Under the pieces are notes generated by a model. The model was not told the DNA's origin. It worked only from the letters and a program-made list of their open reading frames with translations, and ran no database searches. Positions 34,375 through 44,824 of a stretch of DNA of 64,000 bases are shown here, piece after piece. The DNA is taken from contig JANQQI010000092.1 in assembly GCA_028285085.1 (NCBI GenBank), positions 62,001 through 126,000 of the forward strand, in the 5' to 3' direction. How positions within the stretch are numbered: the first letter of the stretch is position 1; each line of letters starts with the position of its first letter. This DNA is from Saprospiraceae bacterium. GTDB taxonomy: Bacteria; Bacteroidota; Bacteroidia; Chitinophagales; Saprospiraceae. A program made the translations under genes and the position numbers.

Positions 34375-36903
34375 ATGGCTTCAGATCAGCGAATTATTCC
34401 GATTAACATTGAGGAAGAAATGAAGAACGCCTACATCGATTATTCGATGTCGGTGATTGTTTCCAGAGCACTACCAGATGTCCGGGATGGCTTAAAGCCG
34501 GTACACCGTAGGGTGTTATTCGGTATGTCAGAACTCGGCTTAACTTACAACAAAGCACACAAGAAATCAGCACGTATTGTCGGTGAAGTATTAGGTAAAT
34601 ATCACCCCCACGGTGATCAATCCGTTTACGACACCATGGTCCGGATGGCCCAGAACTGGTCTTTGCGCTATCCATTAGTTGATGGCCAAGGTAACTTTGG
34701 CTCGATGGATGGTGATAGTCCGGCAGCGATGCGATATACCGAGGCCCGCCTTCGTCGAATTACCGATGAGATGCTGGCCGATCTCAACAAAGAGACCGTT
34801 GACTTAAGCTTGAATTTTGATGATTCATTGCAGGAGCCGACAGTACTACCTACGAAAATTCCAAATTTGCTCGTCAACGGTGCTTCCGGTATTGCTGTAG
34901 GTATGGCAACTAATATGCTGCCACACAACCTTACCGAAGTGATCAACGGTACCGCAGCAATGGTCGATAATCCCGATATCACCATTGAAGAGCTGGGTAC
35001 ACATATTAAAGCCCCTGATTTTCCTACCGGAGGCATTATCTACGGTGTTCAAGGCGTCAAAGATAGCTACGAAACTGGCCGCGGAAGAGTAGTGGTCCGT
35101 GCTAAAGCAGAGATTGAAACCTCTTCTACTGGTAAAGAGACCATCATCGTTACCGAAATCCCTTACCAAGTCAACAAGGCTCAACTTATCGTCAAGATAG
35201 CGGAGTTGGTGAACGATAAAAAAGTAGAGGGGATTAGTGATATCCGCGATGAATCCGACCGTAATGGTTTGCGCATCGTCGTCGAAGTGAAGCGAGATGC
35301 GATGGCTAATGTCGTTCTTTCAAAGCTTTACAAATATACGCCACTCCAAACCTCTTATGGTGTCAATAACGTCGCCTTGGTGAATGGCCGTCCGATGACC
35401 CTGAATGTGAGAGACATGATTCGGGAATTCATCAAGTTCCGCTTGGAAGTCATCGTCAGACGTACTCGCTACGATTTACGTAAGGCCGAAGAGCGTGCGC
35501 ATATCCTGGAAGGTTTGCTAATTGCTTTGGATCACCTTGATGAAGTCATTAGCCTGATTCGCAATTCAAAAACGGTTGAAGAAGCGCGTAATGGTTTGAT
35601 GGAGCGTTTTGAGTTGAGCATCATTCAGGCTAAGGCGATCCTGGAAATGCGCTTACAGAAATTGACCGGACTGGAGCGCGACAAGGTGCGGGAAGAATAC
35701 GATGAGTTACAGCGTAAAATTGCACACTTCAAGGCGATCTTGGATAGCGAGCAAATGCAGCGCGATATCATCAAAGAAGAATTAGCTGAATTGAAAGAAA
35801 AGTACGGCGATGAGAGACGTACCCAAATCAGCTACGCTGACGGTGAAATTAGTATCGAAGATATGATTCCTAATGAGGAAGTCGTCGTTACCATTTCTCA
35901 CTTAGGCTATATCAAGCGAACAAAATCTAATGAATTCAAGAAGCAAGGTCGCGGTGGTCGTGGTTCCCGTGGAACAAAGACTCGTGAAACAGACTTCCTG
36001 GAGCACATCTTTGTAGCTACGACCCACAATTATCTCCTGTTATTTACAGAGCAAGGCAGATGTTTTTGGCTAAGGGTCTACGAAATACCTGAAGCTTCGA
36101 AAGGATCGAGTGGACGCGTCATCCAAAATATTATTGCACTACCGAAGGATGACAAGGTGCGCGCCTATATCATCATTCAGGATTTGAAGGATACCGACTT
36201 TATTAATAATAACTATATCGTATTCTGTACGAAAAATGGTTTGATTAAGAAAACGGTAGTTGAAGCCTTTTCTCGTCCTCGTACGAATGGTATCAATGCC
36301 ATTACAATTAATGAAGGGGACAACCTGCTTGAGGCGCGCCTTACCAATGGTGAAAATGAAATTCTAATTGCCAATGGTGGCGGTCGTGCGATTCGTTTCC
36401 CCGAAGCAAAAGTTCGACCGATGGGACGTTCTGCTGCCGGGGTACGTGGAATTACGCTAAACGACGATGGTAATGATTCGGTAGTCGGTATGATTTGCGT
36501 AGATCCTAACGATCCTGAAACGACAATTTTAGTGATTTCCGAAAAAGGAAACGGTAAACGAAGTGCATTAGACGATTATCGGACGACGAATCGTGGTGGT
36601 AAAGGGGTGAAAACCATGCAGATTACCGATAAAACTGGTAAGTTAGTTACCATTAAATCGGTAAAAGAGGAAGATGATTTGATCATTACGAATAAATCTG
36701 GGATCACTATTCGCATGGCAGTGGACGAAATTCGGGTGATGGGACGAGCTACTCAAGGTGTGCGGGTGATTCGCTTGGATGACGATGATGATATTGCCGA
36801 CGTAGCGGTTGTCGTTCGAGAAGACGATGAGGATTTAGATGAAAATGAGAACGGCGAAAACGTTGAAAACAACGAAACAGATAGCCCGGACGTTGAAGAA
36901 TAA
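34375..36903 (+). CDS. gyrA: DNA gyrase subunit A
   Basis: An 842-residue type II topoisomerase A subunit. The catalytic Tyr121 is in [11 protein letters not shown]. The quinolone region reads [12 protein letters not shown]: the residue equivalent to Escherichia coli Ser83 is Gln82, while Asp86 is kept. The C-terminal wrapping domain has a GyrA box, QGRGGRG, which marks gyrase rather than topoisomerase IV. The tail is very acidic (runs of Asp and Glu from about 800). It introduces negative supercoils with GyrB, which is not in the window. Confidence 0.96.
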   Translation: MASDQRIIPINIEEEMKNAYIDYSMSVIVSRALPDVRDGLKPVHRRVLFGMSELGLTYNKAHKKSARIVGEVLGKYHPHGDQSVYDTMVRMAQNWSLRYPLVDGQGNFGSMDGDSPAAMRYTEARLRRITDEMLADLNKETVDLSLNFDDSLQEPTVLPTKIPNLLVNGASGIAVGMATNMLPHNLTEVINGTAAMVDNPDITIEELGTHIKAPDFPTGGIIYGVQGVKDSYETGRGRVVVRAKAEIETSSTGKETIIVTEIPYQVNKAQLIVKIAELVNDKKVEGISDIRDESDRNGLRIVVEVKRDAMANVVLSKLYKYTPLQTSYGVNNVALVNGRPMTLNVRDMIREFIKFRLEVIVRRTRYDLRKAEERAHILEGLLIALDHLDEVISLIRNSKTVEEARNGLMERFELSIIQAKAILEMRLQKLTGLERDKVREEYDELQRKIAHFKAILDSEQMQRDIIKEELAELKEKYGDERRTQISYADGEISIEDMIPNEEVVVTISHLGYIKRTKSNEFKKQGRGGRGSRGTKTRETDFLEHIFVATTHNYLLLFTEQGRCFWLRVYEIPEASKGSSGRVIQNIIALPKDDKVRAYIIIQDLKDTDFINNNYIVFCTKNGLIKKTVVEAFSRPRTNGINAITINEGDNLLEARLTNGENEILIANGGGRAIRFPEAKVRPMGRSAAGVRGITLNDDGNDSVVGMICVDPNDPETTILVISEKGNGKRSALDDYRTTNRGGKGVKTMQITDKTGKLVTIKSVKEEDDLIITNKSGITIRMAVDEIRVMGRATQGVRVIRLDDDDDIADVAVVVREDDEDLDENENGENVENNETDSPDVEE

Positions 36904-37041
36904 ATCCTTTTAACGATTTTTAACTTCCATTGATTTAAATTTAACGATCCTAAAACATAGAACTGCAAAAACCATTCGTCAATAAGATTGGATTTTAATA
37001 ACTAACTTCCAATTCCTGTTTAAAAACTTAAAATCGAGAAA

Positions 37042-38367
37042 ATGAAAAAATTAGTCTTTAGTTTATTGGCTCTTGCTTTAACCTTCAGCACGGTTTTCGC
37101 TCAAGACGCGAAATCTGCTTACAAGAAGGCTAAAAAAGCACATTCTGCTTCTGTAAATGCTGATGAAGATGGCCAAATAGCAAAACTGCAAGAGGCTATG
37201 CAATACATCGAGCAAGCCATTGCTGGTATCGATCAATTTGATGCAAAGAAACAAACTGGCGTATGGTTACGCGCTGGCGAAATTTTTAACGATGTCGCCG
37301 ATCGTGACTACAAAATGGCGACTTTGGGTCGCGAGGTTATGGACAAAGAGGCTTCACTCAAAGCTTACAACGCGTACAAAAATGTATATGACGTTGCGAC
37401 TAAGAAATGGGAGCGTAACGATGCTAGCAAAGCATTGCTACGTACTGCTAGCTTCTTGAGCAACGGCGGTATCAATGCCTATACCAACAAAGACTATCAA
37501 AACGCTTACAATAGTTTCCAAGGCGTACTAGATATTCATGAATTGTTGAAAGCCAATGATGCTAAAACATTGCCATTAACTACTGATACGGCTTACTACG
37601 AGCATATTTATCGTACAGCATTGACGGCTCAGTTGGTTGGCGAAAATGCAAAAGCAAAGGATTTATACAAGAAAAGTGTAGGTTCTAACTTTGCGGAAGC
37701 AGGTTCATACAGTGGTTTGCACGTGATTTTGCGCGATGAAGGCGACGAAGATGGTGCACTGAAATACCTCGAAGAAGGCCGCCAAAAATTTCCAGATGAT
37801 CCAAACCTGGGTATTTACGAAATTAACTTTTACCTGAATAAAGGTAAATTGGATGAACTAGTAAATAAGCTAGAGACGGCTATCCAGAAGGATAAAACCA
37901 ACCTCTCTTTGTACTCTACTTTGGGTAATGTTTATGATCAATTGCACCAACGTGAAGCAGAAGGTGGCAACGCTGATAAATCAAAAGAGTACTTCGATAA
38001 AGCACTTGATTACTATGGACAAGCTTTAGAGATCGATGGTCAATTCGGTCCTGCCTTGTACAATACTGGTGCACTTTACTTCAACGCTGCTGCGCAAATT
38101 ACGCGTGAAATGGCTGCTTTGGAGGACGATTACTCTCCAGCGGGCACACGTAAATACGAAGCGAAGAAATCTGAGATGATGAAGATGTTTGATGATGCTT
38201 TGCCTTTCTTCCAAAAGTCGGAATCCCTCAGCCCGAATGATATCGGAACACTCGGTGCTTTGATGGAAATTTATGCTCGTAAAGATGATCTCGAAAAATA
38301 CAACGAGTTTAAATCTCGTATGGAGCGTGTACAAAACGGCGAAACTATTGCGAAATCTTATTTCTAA
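37042..38367 (+). CDS. Exported tetratricopeptide-repeat protein
   Basis: A 441-residue protein with a signal peptide (MKKLVFSLLALALTFSTVFAQ). It contains helical TPR-type pairs, for example LYSTLGNVYDQLHQ, then EYFDKALDYYGQALEIDGQFGPALYNTGALY, and EIYARKDDLEKYNEFKSR. It is likely a periplasmic or outer-membrane scaffold for protein interactions; similar proteins are common in Bacteroidota with no assigned job. The gene is followed by a strong terminator. Confidence 0.82.
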   Translation: MKKLVFSLLALALTFSTVFAQDAKSAYKKAKKAHSASVNADEDGQIAKLQEAMQYIEQAIAGIDQFDAKKQTGVWLRAGEIFNDVADRDYKMATLGREVMDKEASLKAYNAYKNVYDVATKKWERNDASKALLRTASFLSNGGINAYTNKDYQNAYNSFQGVLDIHELLKANDAKTLPLTTDTAYYEHIYRTALTAQLVGENAKAKDLYKKSVGSNFAEAGSYSGLHVILRDEGDEDGALKYLEEGRQKFPDDPNLGIYEINFYLNKGKLDELVNKLETAIQKDKTNLSLYSTLGNVYDQLHQREAEGGNADKSKEYFDKALDYYGQALEIDGQFGPALYNTGALYFNAAAQITREMAALEDDYSPAGTRKYEAKKSEMMKMFDDALPFFQKSESLSPNDIGTLGALMEIYARKDDLEKYNEFKSRMERVQNGETIAKSYF

Positions 38368-38389
38368 GCATTAGTTAGCATACTATAAG

Positions 38390-38427
38390 AAAATGGGCGG
38401 TTACAATCCTGGTAACTGCCCATTTTT
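38390..38427 (+). terminator. Rho-independent terminator of the TPR gene
   Basis: A 15-bp stem (AAAATGGGCGGTTAC against GTAACTGCCCATTTT, one G-T pair) with a 7-base loop, ending in a T-run. It marks the border between the core genes and the polysaccharide region. Confidence 0.92.
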
Positions 38428-38479
38428 ATTGGGGATAAAGCCTAAAACTTGTTATTTTTAGACCTATAATATTTAGGTT

Positions 38480-39349
38480 TTGCAGATACCCAATCCAGAC
38501 AATACGAGGCAGTTAGAGCTATGGCATTCCTATCAGCGAGCGAAGGGCAAGAATGGCTGGCTGACCTTGGTTCAGAATATTCGTAACTACTCGTATTTCA
38601 TCCGGCAGTTGGTACGAATTTCCTTTCTCAAGGAGTTTAAGCGGTCTTATCTTGGTCTATTGTGGCTGTTCATTTTGCCCATCATCTCGGCGATTATCTG
38701 GATACTGCTGAATGGGGCCGGTATCATCAAGCCGGGAGATACGAGCATTTCCTATCCGGCCTATGTGTTGCTGAGCACCTCCATCTGGGGCTTCTTCGTA
38801 GAGATCTATAAAAACACCAGCAATACTTTCCTTGCCGGTGGAAAAATGAAACTCTTGGCACGCTTTCCCTACGAAGCCTTTATCGTGGAAAAGGTCATCG
38901 TTCATATCCTTCGCTTCGTCATTCCTTTTGTGATTAATATCATCGTGTTGCTGCTATTTGGCGTGCGCTTTTCCTGGGTGGCTTTGTTGTTTCCGCTAAC
39001 TCTGATCCCGTTGTTGATTTTAGGCTTATCCATTGGTTTGGTCGTTTCCATATTTCGGGTGCTACTGGATGATGTGGCCATTTTTATTGATCAGGCGATG
39101 GGCTTTTTGATGTTTTTGACCCCTGTGGTTTATGCACCCGATATCCAAATTGGTTTTCTGAGTCAGTTAATTCATCTAAATCCTTTGACCTATCTCGTTG
39201 GATTTAGCCGGGATGTACTCATCAAGGGGACTTTTTATGAGCCGGGGCTTTGGAGTATCTGTGTCCTTTTGACTTTTATTTTCTTTGTGATTACTGTTCG
39301 CATTTTTATGATTGCCGAACCCCGCGTGATCGAACGATTAATCAAGTAG
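38480..39349 (+). CDS. ABC-2 type exporter permease for polysaccharide
   Basis: A 289-residue membrane protein of the Wzm/TagG type. The start appears to be TTG at 38480 (M-Q-I-P-N...), as no ATG precedes the conserved ELWHSYQRA segment. The cytoplasmic lead-in contains VRISFLKEFKRSYLGLLWLFILPI; six membrane segments follow, and the turn HLNPLTYLVGFSRDVLIKG is typical of the family. It exports lipid-linked polysaccharide across the inner membrane with the next gene as ATPase, 47 bases downstream. Confidence 0.92.
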   Translation: MQIPNPDNTRQLELWHSYQRAKGKNGWLTLVQNIRNYSYFIRQLVRISFLKEFKRSYLGLLWLFILPIISAIIWILLNGAGIIKPGDTSISYPAYVLLSTSIWGFFVEIYKNTSNTFLAGGKMKLLARFPYEAFIVEKVIVHILRFVIPFVINIIVLLLFGVRFSWVALLFPLTLIPLLILGLSIGLVVSIFRVLLDDVAIFIDQAMGFLMFLTPVVYAPDIQIGFLSQLIHLNPLTYLVGFSRDVLIKGTFYEPGLWSICVLLTFIFFVITVRIFMIAEPRVIERLIK

Positions 39350-39396
39350 TAATGATGATTTTTTAATAATATTAAAACGATTTGTAATCTAATCCA

Positions 39397-40233
39397 GTGG
39401 TTGAAAAAAAGCTTATTCTTTCCGTTCGGAATCTGTACAAGAAGTTCAGTAGAGATCTTAAATACAATCTGTATTACGGGGTACGGGATATCTTTTTTGA
39501 TATAATGGGTTCTAATCAACAGCGCACTGGACTTCGACCAAAGGAATTCTGGAGCATAAATGATATCAGCCTGGATCTATTTGCTGGGGATATCCTCGGC
39601 ATCGTTGGCACGAACGGTTCGGGCAAAACGACCTTGATGCGGATTATTGCGGGTATTTACTATCCCGAGGCCGGCACCATCCATAAATTACCAAAGAAGA
39701 AAGTGACGGCCGTATTTGTGCTCGGTGCCGGATTGCGCCCTTTATTCACTGGCCGGGAGAATATTTATATTGAGGGAGCAATGTACGGGATGAGTAAGCA
39801 GGAGATTGAAAGCAAAATGACCTTTATCGAGGAATTTTCTGAACTTCGGGATCAATTGGATCGGCCGCTCGGCAATTACTCCTCGGGGATGCGGGCCCGC
39901 CTCGCTTATGCCATCGCTCTGGCTACCGAGCCGGATATTTTTATTATTGATGAAGCCTTGGCTGTAGGTGATTCTTTATTCCAGACCAAGTGCTTTGAAC
40001 ATCTCAAGCAATATGTCCAGCAACCAGAAAAAGCCGTTTTATTTGTATCAAATCATATTCGAAAAGTATTAAAAATTGCTAATCGGGTATTGGTGATGAA
40101 CTCCGGCCAAATTATTTATGAATCAACTGATGTGAAAGCAGCGCTCAATTTTTATATCAATAACTGTCTGCAGGATCTTGATGAGGATATACGGCAAGTC
40201 AAATTGAAAAAAGTAAAGAATTACAATCTTTGA
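39397..40233 (+). CDS. ABC exporter ATPase (Wzt-like) for polysaccharide
   Basis: A 278-residue ATPase starting at GTG 39397. Walker A is GTNGSGKTT (71-79), signature NYSSGMRARLAYA, Walker B IFIIDEALAVGD and the switch His in SNHIRKV. The preceding LRPKEFWSINDISLDLFAGD is the polysaccharide-type opening. It lacks the extra C-terminal carbohydrate-binding domain of some Wzt proteins. It pairs with the permease just upstream. The following GT4 gene begins within 20 bases, so three genes form one operon. Confidence 0.94.
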   Translation: MVEKKLILSVRNLYKKFSRDLKYNLYYGVRDIFFDIMGSNQQRTGLRPKEFWSINDISLDLFAGDILGIVGTNGSGKTTLMRIIAGIYYPEAGTIHKLPKKKVTAVFVLGAGLRPLFTGRENIYIEGAMYGMSKQEIESKMTFIEEFSELRDQLDRPLGNYSSGMRARLAYAIALATEPDIFIIDEALAVGDSLFQTKCFEHLKQYVQQPEKAVLFVSNHIRKVLKIANRVLVMNSGQIIYESTDVKAALNFYINNCLQDLDEDIRQVKLKKVKNYNL

Positions 40234-40249
40234 TGTGCGCAGCAATGAA

Positions 40250-41533
40250 ATGAATAAAAAAGATCAGCGGCAGACCTATCGCGTTTTAATCGAGGCCAAT
40301 AAGCTATTGATGCCGGGCAACGATGGCGTCAAAAGATACTTAATCAACCTTTTAGAGGCCTTAAAAACTGCACCCGCCGAGATCGACATTGATTTATATG
40401 TACAGGGCGTGGCGCCTTTCCCTTTAAATGATCCCGATCAAAAACTGGAAGAGAAAATAGCTGCCATTCAAGTTCATCCTCCCAGCGAGGTTCGGCTATT
40501 ACAAATCAAAGAACGCATTCGTAGGCTATTACCCGAAAGCCTCTACGAATGGCTGAGCTCCATTTATGCCTTGTTACCTTTGCGCTATTTCGCTCGTCGT
40601 CTTGGCCAGTTTTTAACCCGAAGAGATGTCAAGCAGCAAAGAGAAAACTTCGGCAAGTACGATTTAATTCATATTCCCTTGCCGCAGAATATTCATTATT
40701 TGTCGAGCCTCAAAGCTCGCTTTCTAGTTACCATTCATGACTTGTCTCACCAAGACTTTCCGCATTTTCATACTAAGGATAATATCTCTCGGACCACTGC
40801 GGGAATGGATTGGCTGGCGGAAAGCCAGGCGGATGTTTTAGCGGTTTCCGAAGCAACCAAAAAGGATGTTCTCGAAACATACCCTTTAGCTGCTCAACGA
40901 GTACATCGCGTGTATGGTAGCTATGATGAAGCGCATTTTTATCCACGAAGCGATCAGGACCAATTAAAAAAAGTGTTAGATAAATATGGCTTACCTCATT
41001 GTGCCTATTTTTTGACCCTTTCAACACTAGAGCCCAGGAAAAACCTACCCAACATGTTGAAAGCTTTTAGTGCTTTTGCCACCGAGCAAGAGGAGGAAGT
41101 GGCCTTATTTGTGTGCGGGAAAAATGGCTGGAAAACGGAACAGCTGCGAAAGGCAAAAATCAATTCGCCGCGTCAAATCCATTTTCCAGGCTTTATCGCT
41201 GAAGAAGATTTACCCGTATTATATTCACATGCGCTCGCCTTGTGTTACGTATCCTTTTATGAAGGTTTTGGCTTACCACCTCTAGAAGCAATGGCCTGTG
41301 GGACGACAGTCATCTATGGGTACAATAGCGTGATGCCGGAGGTGATCGGTGCAGCGGGTTTATCTGCTGAACCAAATGATATGGATGCTATAAAAACGCA
41401 GATGCAAAGACTGTTTTCTAATGCAGAACTGCGGACTTCGCTCGAAGCGCAAGCCATAAAAAGAGCCACTTTCTTTTCGAGGAAGAAAATGGCTACAGAA
41501 GTACTAAATGTGTATAGGTGTCTCTTCTCTTAG
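40250..41533 (+). CDS. GT4 glycosyltransferase
   Basis: About 427 residues from the ATG at 40250 (MNKKDQRQTYRVLIEANKLL); the GTG at 40235 overlaps the previous gene's end less well. The GT-B fold is shown by LIEANKLLMPGNDGVKRYLINLL, the middle SEATKKDV, and the donor site ALCYVSFYEGFGLPPLEAMACG with the EX7E pair. It transfers a sugar from a nucleotide donor, probably to the polysaccharide exported by the adjacent ABC pair. It converges on the repeat-protein gene with a 4-base overlap. Confidence 0.88.
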   Translation: MNKKDQRQTYRVLIEANKLLMPGNDGVKRYLINLLEALKTAPAEIDIDLYVQGVAPFPLNDPDQKLEEKIAAIQVHPPSEVRLLQIKERIRRLLPESLYEWLSSIYALLPLRYFARRLGQFLTRRDVKQQRENFGKYDLIHIPLPQNIHYLSSLKARFLVTIHDLSHQDFPHFHTKDNISRTTAGMDWLAESQADVLAVSEATKKDVLETYPLAAQRVHRVYGSYDEAHFYPRSDQDQLKKVLDKYGLPHCAYFLTLSTLEPRKNLPNMLKAFSAFATEQEEEVALFVCGKNGWKTEQLRKAKINSPRQIHFPGFIAEEDLPVLYSHALALCYVSFYEGFGLPPLEAMACGTTVIYGYNSVMPEVIGAAGLSAEPNDMDAIKTQMQRLFSNAELRTSLEAQAIKRATFFSRKKMATEVLNVYRCLFS

Positions 41534-43206
41534 TTGGGTAAAGTTCCCCCAAGGTTTCGATTGTTCCAGGTTGCACTACGATCTGTAGCATTGGTCGTAC
41601 CGCTGAGGTCGCAATCTGAGCCTAAGTAACCACTTTGGTTACGATCATTCCAGGTGTTGCTACGATCTGTGGCATTGACTCCTCCGGAGCCATCCGTATC
41701 TGCTCCGTATAAACCCAGAGTTCCCGAGCCTAAATCTACACGTGAATCGGTACCGTACACCGTTGTGGCACTCGTACTCAAATCAATCGAGCTAGCAGTT
41801 TCCGACAGGTTAAGAGCACTAGTTGCCATCACGCCAAGATGATTGCGGTGTCGAACCGCTACAAAATAACCGATATCTTCTCGGGTGTAGATAAAGCTGA
41901 TCGGACTCATACCATCTGTGTCTACAATATCACCGTCCCTTTGCAATAAGGCCGCACGGGTATGATAAACGACGGTATTAATATTTTGATCCCGTAATTC
42001 CACCAGGACCCAATCGACAATCGCATCATCTCCGCTGACGGCAAGCACTGCAGCGTCTACCGTTTCTCCATTATTACTGTAGGGTTCGGTGCTAGGGATC
42101 AAATCCTGTGTCCGTAAGTCATCATTCATCAAACCCGAAGCACTGTCGTAAGGGCCTTCCAAAAATGCTTTGACCGATAGCAGCAATTCCTTTGGCGTTT
42201 CTGTAACTGTGAGCTCGAAATCGCCAGTGCTGCCTCCGTTGCCTTTTACGTATATATAATAGGGTTGTGGACTAGAACTAGGATTATTTACCGTAACCGT
42301 TGAGTTAGTGCTTCCACTACCCGCGGTACAAAGAACATCGTCATCATTCCCATTTAGACAGGATAGAATGCCACAGAAAGATCCTCTGTAAACGCTAATC
42401 TCGGTATCGAAATTGGTGTTAGCACTACAAGTCGATATCTCATAATTACAATTGGTTCGAGGATTGAACTTGTACCAGACACCGGGGCCGTCCGAATTAT
42501 CAATGCCATCCCCACAATTGGAAGGATAATCAAAAACGGTGGCAAAATTAGTTGTTCCACTTAGGTTAGTCGATCCGCCTTCGGGTGGGGAGATCTCTAT
42601 TGCCTCTTCACAGTCATTATTCGCGGGGCTAAGATCATTGACGTGCAAGACAAAATCACCGGCTGAACCCGCCTGCCCTTTGACATAAATAAAGTATTCT
42701 ATAGATACCGCCTCATCGTCCACCATTACATCAAGGCTAGAATTGGAAGAACCATTGCCCTGCGTACAACTTCCATCGTCGTCATTACCATCTACACAGA
42801 CCAGATTATTACATAGATCATTGTAACCGTAATAAACACTCACCTCCGTATCGATGGTCGTTCCCGGATCACAAGTTGAAATTTCGTAAAATCGATTGCC
42901 TGTTCCCGTAAAGGTATACCAGACACCGCCCGATTCTGAGTTATCCACTCCGGTGCCACAATCGATGGGAGCACCCGTAGTTGTAGCGGCCAAGGTCGTC
43001 CCAGTAACGGAGTCACTTCCTTGATAATCAAGAGGTCCCAGGGTCACAGCGGTACTACAAAGATCATTACTTGGGGTTGTGAGTATATTATAGGTCGCAC
43101 CGAGACTCAAAAAGCCGCATAGGAGTAATATAATTCCCCGCTTTTTGAAAAATGAGGGTGAAAAAAAGGAGGATAGTCTGGAATATAGCTTGTTGGTAGG
43201 TTTCAT
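41530..43206 (-). CDS. Surface protein with two pre-peptidase-C-like repeats and a dockerin-like C-terminal module
   Basis: A 558-residue exported protein. After a basic, signal-like N-terminus (GIILLLCGFLSLGATYN) there are two repeats of about 140 residues, each with the pattern ADCG-type turn, GVWYTFTG, FEISTC/YEISTC, TEVSVYYG, NGNDDD and YYIYVKG. Residues from about 345 form a module (FLEGPYDSASGLM, IVDWVLVELRD, ALLQRDGDIVDTDG, AVRHRNHLGVM) that ends in two calcium-type loops, DTDGSGGVNATD and DCDLSGTTNATD, each followed by TWN-R-N. The loops match the dockerin pattern DxDxSGxxNxxD. No T9SS sorting motif is seen. Transcription appears to use a special promoter at 43284-43349. Confidence 0.85.
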   Translation of the reverse strand: MKPTNKLYSRLSSFFSPSFFKKRGIILLLCGFLSLGATYNILTTPSNDLCSTAVTLGPLDYQGSDSVTGTTLAATTTGAPIDCGTGVDNSESGGVWYTFTGTGNRFYEISTCDPGTTIDTEVSVYYGYNDLCNNLVCVDGNDDDGSCTQGNGSSNSSLDVMVDDEAVSIEYFIYVKGQAGSAGDFVLHVNDLSPANNDCEEAIEISPPEGGSTNLSGTTNFATVFDYPSNCGDGIDNSDGPGVWYKFNPRTNCNYEISTCSANTNFDTEISVYRGSFCGILSCLNGNDDDVLCTAGSGSTNSTVTVNNPSSSPQPYYIYVKGNGGSTGDFELTVTETPKELLLSVKAFLEGPYDSASGLMNDDLRTQDLIPSTEPYSNNGETVDAAVLAVSGDDAIVDWVLVELRDQNINTVVYHTRAALLQRDGDIVDTDGMSPISFIYTREDIGYFVAVRHRNHLGVMATSALNLSETASSIDLSTSATTVYGTDSRVDLGSGTLGLYGADTDGSGGVNATDRSNTWNDRNQSGYLGSDCDLSGTTNATDRSATWNNRNLGGTLPN

Positions 43207-43283
43207 CTAAACAGATTATCATCTATCAATAGGAATCTTTGAATCAATGGTTTGATTCCAGGTTCCAAAATGGAACTCATTCA

Positions 43284-43349
43284 CAAACTTATGGGAAAAC
43301 GAGAGCAAACGGTCTCACTATTTATTCAATAAGGTGGACTCATTAGTCA
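43284..43349 (-). promoter_or_regulatory. Shared-design promoter A (558-residue repeat protein)
   Basis: On the reverse strand the -7 box TAAGTTTG is at 43284-43291. It is preceded by 24 bases and then the element at 43316-43349. Written on the plus strand, the element reads CACTATTTATTCAATAAGG then TGGACTCATTAGTCA. The half-sites ACTATTTATTCA and ACTCATTAGTCA begin 21 bases apart. See the finding on the four copies. Confidence 0.85.
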
Positions 43350-43397
43350 AAGTCAGAGCTGAAGAGAAAAAGATCTGGAATAGCCAATAATCACGTC

Positions 43398-44441
43398 CTA
43401 TTTATAGGCGATTGCTGCACTTGCTGGTCCGGTCAGTGGCATTAAAGTAGCCGATTTAAAGCCGATTTGTTTCGTCCACCTATTAAAATCATCAAATGTG
43501 TAATCAAAGCCATCCGCAGTTTCAATGAGCATATTTAAACTCATCATCATGCCAAAGGCATTCTGTCTTCTATCGTTATCAATTACGGCTTCGATGGCAA
43601 TAAAGGCACCGCCATCTGGCAAAGCATCATAGGCCTTTTGAATGAGTTTGATTTTGTTTTCCTCATTCCAATCGTGTAGTACATTGCCCATAGCAACAAC
43701 GTCGGCTTTGGGTAATGCGCCGGCAAAGAAATCGCCGCTTATGGCTTGAACCCGGTCGGTAAGTTCAAATTTTTGGATGGCTTCATTAGCAATTGGCTCA
43801 ACCGGAGGTAAATCCAGTGTGCTACAGGTCATATGGAGATTATGTTTTGCGACCATGATCGATAACATCCCCGCAGAACCACCAGCATCTAAAAAGGTAT
43901 TGTATTTTGTGAAATCAAATTGCTGGGCAATGGCCATAAAATTGCCAATCTGTATACTCGTCATGGCATTGACAAACTCCTTTAGTAAAAGCGGATTGCT
44001 GTATAACATTTCAAATACCGGCTTTCCGCCTTCCTTAACCTCATTTTGTGCTTCTCCGGTGCGAAGGGCCTCGTCCAAATTTCCCCAAAAACCATACAGC
44101 CGATTGTTCATCATTTCTAGCATACCGCCTATATAGGACGGCTTTTTCTTGTCCAAAAAGGTATCTGTATCTAAACTATTTGAATATTCGGCATGCTCCA
44201 ATAAACCTGTTCGATGCAAAAATCCCAAACTGGTCAATGCATCCAAAAAATCAAAAAGGTGTCGATCGGTACAGTTAAATTTAAGCGTTGCTTTAATCGC
44301 CTTGCCCGATAGGCTGACTTGTTCTGATAAGAGTGTAAATAATTCAGCATTTACAGCCGTCAGCAAGATTTTTGATGCCCAAAATCCAGTTCCGGTTTGC
44401 ATGATCTTCTCTGGAGTAGGCGCTATAGTTTGATTGACCAT
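43398..44441 (-). CDS. O-methyltransferase family 2-like SAM-dependent methyltransferase
   Basis: A 347-residue protein with a winged-helix dimerisation-like N-terminal domain (FWASKILLTAVNAELFTLLSE, LDALTSLGFLHRTG) and a class I methyltransferase domain: TFLDAGGSAGMLSIMVA (motif I), LDLPPV, DFFAGALPKADVVAMGNVLHDWNEE and the C-terminal DGGAFIAIEAVIDN. This order is typical of plant-type O-methyltransferases and of antibiotic tailoring enzymes. The substrate is unknown. It has its own copy of the special promoter, which makes it a regulon member with the surface proteins on both sides. Confidence 0.87.
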   Translation of the reverse strand: MVNQTIAPTPEKIMQTGTGFWASKILLTAVNAELFTLLSEQVSLSGKAIKATLKFNCTDRHLFDFLDALTSLGFLHRTGLLEHAEYSNSLDTDTFLDKKKPSYIGGMLEMMNNRLYGFWGNLDEALRTGEAQNEVKEGGKPVFEMLYSNPLLLKEFVNAMTSIQIGNFMAIAQQFDFTKYNTFLDAGGSAGMLSIMVAKHNLHMTCSTLDLPPVEPIANEAIQKFELTDRVQAISGDFFAGALPKADVVAMGNVLHDWNEENKIKLIQKAYDALPDGGAFIAIEAVIDNDRRQNAFGMMMSLNMLIETADGFDYTFDDFNRWTKQIGFKSATLMPLTGPASAAIAYK

Positions 44442-44490
44442 TTATACTATTTTAAGTATTTATCATTTAAGTTTATGATTCTTTTGCACA

Positions 44491-44556
44491 CAAAATTAAA
44501 GGGAGAGAGCCTAATCCTTTCTCACTATTTGATCAATAAAGTGGACTGATTATTCA
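44491..44556 (-). promoter_or_regulatory. Shared-design promoter B (O-methyltransferase)
   Basis: Reverse-strand -7 box TAATTTTG at 44491-44498, 24 bases, then the element at 44523-44556. Plus-strand half-sites are ACTATTTGATCA and ACTGATTATTCA, starting 21 bases apart. The box lies 49 bases from the ATG. Confidence 0.85.
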
Positions 44557-44824
44557 AAAAAGAAATAATTGAATACCGAATCTCAAGTGTTCAATAATGA
44601 ATAAAGATGAGGTAGCGAGTAGCGCAATTTTACCCATAAAAAACTACGAAATAGGCCGTCCATTGGTTTTCAGTTGTAACGGAAACCGAATACGCTATAC
44701 CGCTTGAATAGTGTATTTAAATTTTGTAAATGTAAATAATAGCGTACTACGTCGTAGTCGCAAACTATGACGAACGGGATTTAATTATTGGTCACTCGAT
44801 CTTCAATATTGATCATTCAACTAT
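44557..44824. other. Non-coding gap upstream of promoter B
   Basis: About 270 bases between promoter B and the end of the 1136-residue gene. A 13-base palindrome ACTACG-T-CGTAGT is at 44746-44758. I see no coding sequence, tRNA or terminator. Confidence 0.5.

Noticed and set aside
38480-41533. Possible copy of the shared promoter in front of the ABC exporter operon
   Set aside because: No CACTATTT or AAATAGTG with the fixed spacing was found upstream of 38480.
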